From an uncultured Spirochaetia bacterium (GTDB taxonomy: Bacteria; Spirochaetota; UBA4802; JAGODF01): DNA of 9,473 bases. The notes beneath the pieces were generated by a model that was not told where the DNA came from, did not search any database, and saw only the letters and a program-made list of their open reading frames with translations. Where the stretch lies: NCBI GenBank assembly GCA_937967705.1, contig CALCJG010000386.1, forward strand, positions 1 through 9,473, read 5' to 3'. Shown piece after piece: positions 1 through 5,723 of this stretch. Both the position numbers and the translations under genes were made by a program. Position 1 is the stretch's first letter. Each line of letters starts with the position of its first letter.

Positions 1-47
1 GAGATATCCACTCGTGACTGGAGTTCAGACGTGTGCTCTTCCGATCT
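1..47 (+). other. Illumina TruSeq P7/index/read-2 adapter (assembly artefact)
   Basis: Bases 14-47 match the 34-nt TruSeq index-side adapter (starts GTGACTGGAGTTCAGACG, ends GCTCTTCCGATCT). Bases 1-5 (GAGAT) match the 3' end of the P7 oligo, and the 8 bases between (6-13, ATCCACTC) sit exactly where the i7 index lies; read from the other strand the index is GAGTGGAT, which I recall as TruSeq index 23. The whole stretch is synthetic, not genomic, and marks an untrimmed read end assembled as a contig terminus. Any peptide read across it (TGVQTCALPI on one strand, IGRAHV on the other) is artificial. Confidence 0.97.
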
Positions 48-234
48 CATCGAGCTTCTTCGTTTCGGGTATGCTCATGTTCGAGGAGGCAATGACCTCC
101 TGGATGCAGAGCCGAATCATCCCGATGATGATGTTGATGCTTTTCTTCGTGGTCCGTGCGGCAAAATGCGCAAAGGCCTTAAAGAGGAGTTCCTGGTCCC
201 GTTCCCCGAACAAGGCGGATTTGTCTTCGTTCAT
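48..234 (-). CDS. Hypothetical protein, 3'-truncated by the contig end
   Basis: About 62 native codons are present, from an ATG at 234 running off the true end of the genomic sequence at 48; the open frame then continues into the adapter and picks up artificial residues. The peptide begins MNEDKSALFGERDQELLFK and continues as an amphipathic, probably helical stretch (KKSINIIIGMIRLCIQEVIA around residues 30-49). No signal peptide or catalytic motif is visible in this fragment, and I do not recognise the family. There is no clear Shine-Dalgarno before the ATG, although AT-rich promoter-like sequence lies upstream. It is transcribed away from the lipoprotein gene at 398. The absence of stop codons across the genomic part and the plausible residue composition support it as real; function is unknown. 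Confidence 0.5.
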
Positions 235-246
235 GGCGTACCGTTC

Positions 247-277
247 GTTATAATGGATTATTATAATTGATAGTCAA
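247..277 (-). promoter_or_regulatory. Candidate promoter for the truncated minus-strand gene
   Basis: On the minus strand a TTGACT -35 box (277 to 272) is followed by an AT-rich stretch holding overlapping -10 candidates: TTATAA at 253-248 (18-bp spacer) and TATAAC at 252-247 (19-bp spacer). The start codon at 234 would give a leader of roughly 5-10 nt. The boxes are seen; activity is inferred. The exact -10 is ambiguous because the region is generally AT-rich. Confidence 0.3.
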
Positions 278-333
278 CTCCCTGGTTCTGTCAAGCCGTA
301 TTTAATGAACCTATCCTGTCTTTGAATAATACC

Positions 334-362
334 TTGACTTTTTTCTGATCTGAGGTTCTGAT
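334..362 (+). promoter_or_regulatory. Candidate sigma70-type promoter for lipoprotein/cyclase genes
   Basis: A TTGACT -35 box (334-339), a 17-bp spacer and TCTGAT as -10 (357-362) lie 36 nt before the lipoprotein start. A strong Shine-Dalgarno, AAGGAGG at 385-391, lies six bases before the ATG at 398 and would be inside the transcript. The -10 matches the consensus at 4 of 6 positions. Confidence 0.4.
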
Positions 363-397
363 AGAGAACAGGCGGTCCGATTATAAGGAGGTTTGAT

Positions 398-979
398 ATG
401 CGGTTTATGGTTATGTCGTTGGCTCTTGCAGGGGCCGTTCTAATAGGCTGTACCTCGTCTATCCCTCTCGTCAAACAGACGGAGAGGACGTGGGATGACA
501 AACAGATAAAGGATAAACTGGGGGCCTTTCATTTCACTGTTATTCCCATGCAGTCCAGGGAATACTATAAGGAGATCCAAAATCAGACAATCATTATCAC
601 ACAGGATAAAGGCCTATCCGAGGCTGAGAAGAATAAACAGCTGGCTTTTCTTAAAAAGCAAAACTACCAGGAAGGGCAATGCTGGCTTGTCATAACAACT
701 TATATGAAGAAACCCGTCCGGGGCGACATTAATCTGGATATGGTGGACAACAAAGGCAAGCGTATGATAGCCCGCATGACGGGGTACACGACCAAACTCA
801 ACATGACCACAAAAACCGGGGGAGTGACGAAGAAGAGCCTCATCTATGTTGAGCGGGTTCTTCTCTGGACCAGTGTGCCGGTTACGAAAAAGCATATTAC
901 CCAGGACCGGTCCCCGCTTTATTTCTTTTTAACCCTGTTTAAAAGTAACCGGATACGGTATCAGATCGATCCTCAGTAG
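398..979 (+). CDS. Putative outer-membrane lipoprotein, unknown function (193 aa)
   Basis: The start is well fixed by AAGGAGG six bases upstream. The N-terminus is a short lipoprotein signal: MRFM, a hydrophobic stretch at residues 5-16, then the lipobox LIGC at 15-18, predicting cleavage and lipidation at Cys18. Residue +2 is Thr, not Asp, so by the classical Lol rule the protein would go to the outer membrane. The mature part (about 176 residues) is mixed and rich in Lys and Thr, with likely beta segments (CWLVITTYM, SLIYVERVLLW) and a basic C-terminus. No known domain is recognised. Its codons look AT-richer than those of the following genes (by eye, not counted), so separate acquisition is possible. 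It ends 17 nt before the diguanylate cyclase and is probably cotranscribed with it, making a periplasmic or surface partner for that sensor a reasonable inference. Confidence 0.85.
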   Translation: MRFMVMSLALAGAVLIGCTSSIPLVKQTERTWDDKQIKDKLGAFHFTVIPMQSREYYKEIQNQTIIITQDKGLSEAEKNKQLAFLKKQNYQEGQCWLVITTYMKKPVRGDINLDMVDNKGKRMIARMTGYTTKLNMTTKTGGVTKKSLIYVERVLLWTSVPVTKKHITQDRSPLYFFLTLFKSNRIRYQIDPQ

Positions 980-996
980 ATCGGGGGATTGTGCGG

Positions 997-2718
997 ATGC
1001 TTCGAAGACCGGTATCCGGTTCCCGCGGGGGTGATGTCCCCGGGAACCTCTCCGAGGGCTCTGTTAAATCCCGCTGCAGGGCGTTTCTCTCCTCCCCCTG
1101 GGCGCGGGTTGCCGGCCCCCTGACGCTCTTTTGTATCCTCCTCGCTGCAGGATGGCTGTTCGTCAGTTTCATGACGGACTACGGGGAGGGATACGAACGT
1201 ATCCATCTGATCAACCGCATCATGTCCGTTTCCGCTGCCCTCCCTCCCTCCGATCTGGCCGGTTTGAGAGGGGATAAAAGGGATGAAGGCACGGCTGCCC
1301 ATGAAAGAATCAGGGAAAGGCTGCGGTCCATCAAGATGCTTAATCCTGATGCCCGTTTCCTCTATCTCATGGCTTATAAGGATGGCAGGGTGATCTTCCT
1401 TGCGGACGGGGAGCCCCGGAATTCCCGGGATTACTCCGCCCCTGGGGATGTCTACAAGGAGGCATCCCCCCAGCTTATTGACAGTTTCCGGAGTGGGAAA
1501 CCCCTCGTGGAGGGTCCCCTGCAGGATCGCTGGGGCAACTGGGTAAGCGGCCTGGCTCCGCTGGTCGAGACCGGGACGGGAAGAGTCGTCGCCATGATCG
1601 GTATGGATATTGACGCCCGACGCTGGAATCAGGGCATGCGCACCTATCGCCTCTTCGCCATGGCCGTTGCCGGTCTCATCTCCCTTCTGGTGCTCTTCTT
1701 CTATGCGGCAATGCTCTACATGAACCGCTCCCGGTCCCGAATCTCGGGGCTCAACCGGGACCTCCGGGACGAGCTCGCTCAGCGTGTACAAACCGAGAAG
1801 GCCCTGCGGGAAAGCGAGACCAAGTACCGTCTGCTCTTCGAGAGCATGCTTAACGGTTTCGCCTACCACCACATCATCACCGACGATGGGGGGTGCCCGG
1901 TGGATTATGTCTTTCTCGAGGTCAATGAGGCCTTCCTGCAGATGACCGGTCTGGTGAGGGAGGATATTGTCGGCAAAAGGGTCACCGAGGTCCTTCCGGG
2001 GATCACGCAATCCGATTTCAACTGGATCGAGGTGTACGGAAGAGTGGCCTTGCAGGGCGAGACTCTCCGTTTCGAGCAGTATTCCCGGGAGCTGAACCGC
2101 TGGTATTCCGTCCTGGCCTACAGCCCCGCCGCGGGGTATTTCAGTACCGTTTTCGATGACATCACCCAGAGAAAAAAACTGGAGGATGAACTGCGGCACC
2201 TGTCTCTTACCGATGAGCTGACGGGTCTCCTCAACCGGAGAGGATTCATGACCCTGGCCGAACACGAACTGAGATCCGTCAAACGGAAAGGCTGTAAGGC
2301 CTCCCTTCTCTACATCGATCTGGATAACCTGAAACAGATAAATGATTCTTTCGGCCATGATGAGGGAGACAGGCTGCTCATTGAGGCCGCGGAGATTTTC
2401 CGTATGTGCTGCCGCAGCACCGATCTGATTGCCCGAATCGGCGGTGATGAATTCGTAATCTTTCCCGTCGATGGGGAGGACAACGCCAGAGCCCTTCTGG
2501 AAAGGCTGGAAAAACTCATAACCCGGCACAACGAGGGGACGGGGGAGCGCTGTTCTGATCTGTCCATGAGTGTGGGAATAGCCCTCTACGATCCGCAGGA
2601 AAATCCCTCCCTGGAGGAGATGCTCCTCCGGGGGGACAGTGAGATGTACCTGCAAAAGAGGCAGAGGAAAGGCAAAAGGGCCGGGGACGGCCCGGTGGAC
2701 AAGGCCCGGCTCTCCTGA
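997..2718 (+). CDS. Membrane diguanylate cyclase: PDC/Cache-like sensor, PAS, GGDEF
   Basis: Makes c-di-GMP from two GTP. Numbering is from the ATG at 997: TM helix about 40-58, extracytoplasmic sensor 59-213, second TM 217-239, short coiled segment, PAS domain about 276-390 ending in DDITQRKKLEDEL, then GGDEF about 400-555. The GGDEF domain carries LTDELTGLLNRRGF, the metal-site Asp in YIDLDN (Asp441), an intact GGDEF signature (482-486) and, exactly five residues before it, RSTD (473-476), the inhibitory I-site for product feedback. The sensor shows NPDARFLYLMAYKDGR, an EASPQLI stretch and DRWGNWVSGLAPLV followed by GMDIDAR, the pattern of PDC/Cache-like ligand sensors. A GTG at 991 is an alternative start, but the GGGGGA at 983-988 is better spaced (8 nt) for the ATG. 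The gene lies 17 nt after the lipoprotein gene and converges on the oxidoreductase. Catalytic activity looks intact; the ligand is unknown. Confidence 0.95.
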   Translation: MLRRPVSGSRGGDVPGNLSEGSVKSRCRAFLSSPWARVAGPLTLFCILLAAGWLFVSFMTDYGEGYERIHLINRIMSVSAALPPSDLAGLRGDKRDEGTAAHERIRERLRSIKMLNPDARFLYLMAYKDGRVIFLADGEPRNSRDYSAPGDVYKEASPQLIDSFRSGKPLVEGPLQDRWGNWVSGLAPLVETGTGRVVAMIGMDIDARRWNQGMRTYRLFAMAVAGLISLLVLFFYAAMLYMNRSRSRISGLNRDLRDELAQRVQTEKALRESETKYRLLFESMLNGFAYHHIITDDGGCPVDYVFLEVNEAFLQMTGLVREDIVGKRVTEVLPGITQSDFNWIEVYGRVALQGETLRFEQYSRELNRWYSVLAYSPAAGYFSTVFDDITQRKKLEDELRHLSLTDELTGLLNRRGFMTLAEHELRSVKRKGCKASLLYIDLDNLKQINDSFGHDEGDRLLIEAAEIFRMCCRSTDLIARIGGDEFVIFPVDGEDNARALLERLEKLITRHNEGTGERCSDLSMSVGIALYDPQENPSLEEMLLRGDSEMYLQKRQRKGKRAGDGPVDKARLS

Positions 2719-2724
2719 GAATCT

Positions 2725-4380
2725 TTAGATTTTCATGCCTGTCAGTTCTTCGGCCAGGGTCGCGGCGGTGGAAATACCCCCGGCGATCCCCGGTGAGTTC
2801 TTGGTGGCGGACACGTTGAAAAGATTTCGGGGAGCGTCGTCTTCCTCCACGGGGCCTTTGAGCACTTCCTTCACATTCATCCGCCGGCCGTAGGCGTTCC
2901 CCATCTCACCCCCGGTGGCTTCCTCGATGTCGAGGGAACTGACGACCTCGGCAAAGAGCAGCCTTTCTTTCAGTCCCGGAAAGACGTTCCTGTCCAGGAT
3001 ATCCACCACATCCCCTGCCAGTTTTTCCTTGAAAATCCGGACCGCCTCGGGGCCACGGTCGTAAATCTCCTTCTCCTGGCGGTAGTTGCCCGCGCAGAAA
3101 ACCACCAGGGCGTCCTTGCCATCGCCGTCCAGCCCGCTTTGGCCGTTGGCGGTGGGGGATCCGATGTAGAGCATCCGCGGCGGGGCGGTTACGTCGGGAT
3201 CGTCGTAATTCACCTCGTTGCCGTCCTGCCACCAGAAGTTGCGGCCTTTCATGTCCTTCATGGCCTCGATCCCTTTGCGGAAGGCGATGCAGAGGGTGGG
3301 GATGCAGTGAGAAGGGGTATAGTCGAAGGCGGTCCTCTCCTTTCCCAGAAGGCGGTAGGTCAAACGGGGGGATATGTCGCTGAAGACGAAATCGCAGGGA
3401 TACTCGCTGCCGTCCTCGCAGAGGGCCTTCTGCACCAGGTCATCCTTGGTTACGAGCGAGGTCACCCGCTTGCCGGTTTCCACCGTTCCTCCCTTCTCGC
3501 GTATGAGGTTTGCCATGGACTCGAAGAGATGGTGGAAACCCCTGACGGGGTAGCGCGCCCCCCGGTGATAATTGCCTGTTCCGACGATAAAGGCGATGGC
3601 CGACATCTCGGATTCGGATTCGGCAAATATTCCCCCATGGGCATAGAGTATGCGGCGGGGAAGACTGCTGATGCCGTATTGGTCGAACCATTCCCTGAGG
3701 GTGAGGAAGAGGGTCTGGCCCAGTTTCAGTTTAAGGGAGAAGGACGCCTCGCCGGTCAGGAGAAATTTCGTGGCGAGATAAATCCTCCCCTCGGAGAGGG
3801 AGTGGTCGCTGAAGAAGGATTTATAGGCGGTATAGATCCCGATCATGTCCTGGAATAGATTGTCCAGCTTATCCTTCTCCTCGGGGAAGAGGGCCGTTAG
3901 ACGGCTTTGAAAGCGCTCCAGCCCCAGGGGTATGCGGAAGTTCAGGTGATAGGAATCCTCCCGCTCCTCATTATGGCCGATGAAGACCCGCTCGAACCCG
4001 TCGGTCTGCATAAGGGCGAAGGGATTGTTCTCCTCCAGCCCCAGGAAGCGGAGGAAACGGTTTCCCAGCTCGCCTTCGCCGAATTCCCAGACATACTGGG
4101 GCCCCATGGAGAAATTGATGCCTCCGAAGGTGAGCCAGCGGGCATGCCCGCCGATGAGTTCCGGATTGCTTTCCAGAACATGCACCTGATGACCCAGCCT
4201 GGCAAAGAGGGCCGCCGAGGCCATGCCTCCTATGCCGCTTCCGATAACGACGATGCGCCGGCTCTCCTGGCTCCAGAGGGGGGCGTCCTTTGTCCGGAAA
4301 AGGCGGAAGCTCAGCCGCTCCCGCAGAGTGGCGGTCAATTCACTGTTTTTGGGTGAGGGTTCTATCTTTGCCAAGGTCAC
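2725..4380 (-). CDS. FAD-dependent oxidoreductase, phytoene desaturase / retinol saturase-like (COG1233 type)
   Basis: A 551-residue flavoprotein. After a 40-residue N-terminal extension it has a Rossmann FAD site: IVVIGSGIGGMASA with GxGxxG at 47-52, then VHVLE with the ribose-binding Glu70 at the end of beta 2. A GGHARWLTFGGINFSMGP segment (77-94) follows the pattern of CrtI, carotenoid isomerase and RetSat enzymes. The C-terminus (NVSATKNSPGIAGGIS, then TAATLAEEL) is the second FAD-contacting region of this superfamily, so the protein is full length. Family members desaturate, saturate or isomerise long polyene or lipid-like substrates. No carotenoid or quinone genes are next to it, so the substrate cannot be assigned. 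The start used is GTG at 4380; a TTG two codons in (4374) is better spaced behind AGGGA, so the start is uncertain. The gene is alone on its strand, ending 6 nt from the convergent cyclase gene. Confidence 0.9.
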   Translation of the reverse strand: MTLAKIEPSPKNSELTATLRERLSFRLFRTKDAPLWSQESRRIVVIGSGIGGMASAALFARLGHQVHVLESNPELIGGHARWLTFGGINFSMGPQYVWEFGEGELGNRFLRFLGLEENNPFALMQTDGFERVFIGHNEEREDSYHLNFRIPLGLERFQSRLTALFPEEKDKLDNLFQDMIGIYTAYKSFFSDHSLSEGRIYLATKFLLTGEASFSLKLKLGQTLFLTLREWFDQYGISSLPRRILYAHGGIFAESESEMSAIAFIVGTGNYHRGARYPVRGFHHLFESMANLIREKGGTVETGKRVTSLVTKDDLVQKALCEDGSEYPCDFVFSDISPRLTYRLLGKERTAFDYTPSHCIPTLCIAFRKGIEAMKDMKGRNFWWQDGNEVNYDDPDVTAPPRMLYIGSPTANGQSGLDGDGKDALVVFCAGNYRQEKEIYDRGPEAVRIFKEKLAGDVVDILDRNVFPGLKERLLFAEVVSSLDIEEATGGEMGNAYGRRMNVKEVLKGPVEEDDAPRNLFNVSATKNSPGIAGGISTAATLAEELTGMKI

Positions 4381-4391
4381 TTCCCTGATTA

Positions 4392-4397
4392 ATTATA
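4392..4397 (-). promoter_or_regulatory. Perfect TATAAT -10-like box upstream of the oxidoreductase
   Basis: On the minus strand TATAAT lies at 4397-4392, 11 nt before the GTG start. No convincing -35 sits 16-18 bp further upstream (the bases there read ATATGG). If used, transcription would begin only a few bases before the start codon, giving an almost leaderless mRNA. The box is seen; its use is unproven. Confidence 0.3.
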
Positions 4398-4539
4398 GTT
4401 TCCGGGGACTATGGCCATATCCTGAAGAATTGCAACAAGAAAATCGAAAAAAGAGAATAATATCGCCCATGATGTCCTGAAGGGGAAATCTTCCCGATGC
4501 TGCTTTCTGTCCCCTGGGCGTTGGGTAGTGGTAAACTGA

Positions 4540-4568
4540 TTGACATCTTCCCTCCGGTCTGATAGGAT
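4540..4568 (+). promoter_or_regulatory. Candidate promoter of the repeat-protein operon
   Basis: A consensus -35, TTGACA (4540-4545), a 17-bp spacer, and TAGGAT (4563-4568) as -10. The predicted start of transcription, about 4575, is almost on the ATG at 4577, so this promoter would make a leaderless or near-leaderless mRNA; the AGGA that could serve as ribosome site lies inside the -10. A weaker upstream pair, TTGCAA (4430-4435) with GAGAAT (4453-4458) 17 bp later, would instead give a leader of over 100 nt that contains the AGGA. Confidence 0.4.
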
Positions 4569-4576
4569 GCGGGTAT

Positions 4577-5308
4577 ATGGATGCATCCTTCGACAGCGGG
4601 GAGTCTCCTGTTCTGCGCGATCCCCGAAGCCTCTGGGCGGCGGGACGCGAGGGGGGCGCTTTTGACTACGGTACCGGTGTTAAGGCCATCCTCGACCTGT
4701 CCGATCCCGAATACATCTTTCAGGCCGGCAGGGATTGGCCCTCCTTCGATTACACCAAGGGGCTTGAGCGCCTTATCGATCTGAAATCTCCCGAATTCAT
4801 ACACCGGGCGGGTATCTTCTGGCGGGAGTTCGATTATACCCGGGGCATGGAGGCCCTCATCGCCCTGAGGGACGCGGAATGCCTCTACAAGGCGGGCCGG
4901 TTCTGGAAGGTCTTCGACTATGACCGGGCCGTAAGGATCTTCCGGGAGCTTGCCTCGGCTCGGCATGTCTACTATGCCGGCAAGGAATGGAGGACCTTCA
5001 ACTTCCCCCTGGGGATGGACCTGCTGCTGGAGCTGGGTAGCGCCGAGTTCCTCTTCTACGCCGGGGCCCACTGGCGGGAGTTCGATTATGCCCGGGGACT
5101 CAGGAGGCTGCTGGATCTGGGGAATCCCGAATACCTTTTCAAGGCCGGGACCCTCTGGCGGGAATTCGATTATCCGGCGGCCTGGCAGATCCTCGCCGCC
5201 GGGGTGGAGGAGGGGACCCTCTGGAGGGGAAAGGCCTTCAGCCATCCCCGCTGGCGCCGGGAGCTCCGGGGAATATGGGAGGACTCCGTGTTGCGGTCCG
5301 GGGGGTGA
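4577..5308 (+). CDS. Seven-fold 28-residue tandem repeat protein (novel solenoid-like)
   Basis: A 243-residue cytoplasmic-looking protein, with no signal peptide or TM segment. Residues 20-215 are seven consecutive repeats of exactly 28 residues with no insertions. The pattern is AGxxWxxFDYxxGLxxLLxL followed by xSPEYLFx, with AG, W, FDY, G and the final aliphatic residues most conserved. A degenerate half repeat (LRDPRSL) precedes them and a basic, Trp-containing cap (residues 216-243) closes the array. Two short amphipathic helices per unit seem likely, giving an alpha-solenoid that binds another protein. The period does not match TPR (34), PPR (35), Sel1 (36-44) or LRV (about 24), and I cannot place it in a named family. 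It is first in an operon with a tail-anchored protein and a triple receiver protein. Start: ATG with AGGA nine bases upstream. Real gene, function unknown. Confidence 0.88.
   Translation: MDASFDSGESPVLRDPRSLWAAGREGGAFDYGTGVKAILDLSDPEYIFQAGRDWPSFDYTKGLERLIDLKSPEFIHRAGIFWREFDYTRGMEALIALRDAECLYKAGRFWKVFDYDRAVRIFRELASARHVYYAGKEWRTFNFPLGMDLLLELGSAEFLFYAGAHWREFDYARGLRRLLDLGNPEYLFKAGTLWREFDYPAAWQILAAGVEEGTLWRGKAFSHPRWRRELRGIWEDSVLRSGG
4634..5221 (+). repeat. 84-bp in-frame tandem repeat array (7 units)
   Basis: Seven units of 84 bp encode the 28-residue repeats. Most units have diverged, but a 27-base core encoding WREFDY differs by one base between 4819-4845 and 5071-5097, exactly three units apart, and a third close copy starts at 5155, one unit later. 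This patchy DNA identity points to duplication or gene conversion between units. Confidence 0.85.
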
Positions 5309-5349
5309 TGCGGATGAGGGATGGAAACCGGATGCAGGGGGAGCGATGA
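5308..5349 (+). CDS. Possible 13-codon bridging ORF (translational coupling)
   Basis: A small frame, MRMRDGNRMQGER, starts at an ATG sharing its A with the stop of the repeat-protein gene (TGATG at 5306-5310). It ends in TGA at 5347-5349, overlapping the ATG of the next gene (ATGA at 5346-5349). It is exactly placed to carry terminating ribosomes from one gene to the next across the 37-nt gap. The peptide itself has no recognised function; the arrangement could be chance in a GC-rich stretch with four ATGs. Confidence 0.25.
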   Translation: MRMRDGNRMQGER

Positions 5350-5708
5350 ACTTCAAACAGGAACTGCGGGAGATGCAGAAACACCGGGAACTCTACTTTC
5401 CCGCCATGAACCGCCTTCTGGGGCTGAAAAACGATGATCCCGGGGGGCGCAAGGACATTACCCTGGGAGGGGACATGATGATCCTCCTGGAGCTCCTGGA
5501 TATCGGTTATCTCAATCCCGAGGCATTCTATATCAAGAGGACCTTCGGTGAGATCAACAACCTCTATTACCTGGGGGGATATCCCTTTACGGAATCCGGA
5601 GAGGCGTACTTCCATCTGAACCTGATGAAGCGGAGACGGAGGATTTATGGGCCCCTCCTGGCTCTGCTGCTTGCCGCTGCTGTTCTGGTCTATTATCTTT
5701 TTATGTAA
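5346..5708 (+). CDS. Tail-anchored membrane protein of unknown function (120 aa)
   Basis: The soluble N-terminal part (residues 1-94) is helical in character (KQELREMQKHREL, MMILLELLDIGYL) and contains a Tyr/Gly-rich segment (INNLYYLGGYPFTESGEAYF, 70-89). A basic cluster KRRRR (95-99) directly precedes one hydrophobic segment, residues 101-120, that runs to the last residue. This is the layout of a C-tail-anchored inner-membrane protein with its bulk in the cytoplasm. No family is recognised. The only ATG in frame in this interval is at 5346; an open frame continues upstream through the repeat gene in another frame but that part is a shadow. It lies 37 nt after the repeat-protein stop and 15 nt before the receiver gene, so the three are almost certainly one operon. 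It could tether the repeat protein or the receiver protein to the membrane (inference). Confidence 0.75.
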   Translation: MNFKQELREMQKHRELYFPAMNRLLGLKNDDPGGRKDITLGGDMMILLELLDIGYLNPEAFYIKRTFGEINNLYYLGGYPFTESGEAYFHLNLMKRRRRIYGPLLALLLAAAVLVYYLFM

Positions 5709-5723
5709 CTGGGGAGGTCGATC

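Noticed and set aside
967..983. CGATC...GATCG hairpin between lipoprotein and cyclase as a terminator
   Set aside because: The stem is only five base pairs with no T run; the two genes are more likely cotranscribed.
973..2655. A 560-codon open frame on the minus strand opposite the diguanylate cyclase
   Set aside because: It mirrors the codon bias of a clearly functional GC-rich gene; its translation has no recognisable domain and the plus strand encodes TM, PAS and GGDEF domains over the same bases.
2678..2693. GGGCCG-GGGA-CGGCCC hairpin near the end of the cyclase gene as a terminator
   Set aside because: It lies inside the coding sequence and is not followed by a T run.
3139..3858. Long plus-strand frame opposite the FAD oxidoreductase
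   Set aside because: It is antisense to a well-supported flavoprotein; no domain and no ribosome site is visible.
4483..4495. GGGAA-ATC-TTCCC small hairpin in the intergenic region
   Set aside because: Five base pairs with a three-base loop and no T run is within chance expectation.
4634..5221. CRISPR-like interpretation of the regularly spaced repeats
   Set aside because: The 84-bp periodicity is in frame, coding, and conserved at protein level without unique spacers.
4409..5356. 315-codon minus-strand frame opposite the repeat protein
   Set aside because: It shows repetition only because it is the complement of the 84-bp repeats; it is Pro-rich and low-complexity with no start signal.
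4950..5708. Longer version of the tail-anchored gene starting inside the repeat gene
   Set aside because: The added N-terminus is Gly/Pro/Ser-rich out-of-frame translation of the repeat units; the ATG at 5346 gives a coherent protein.
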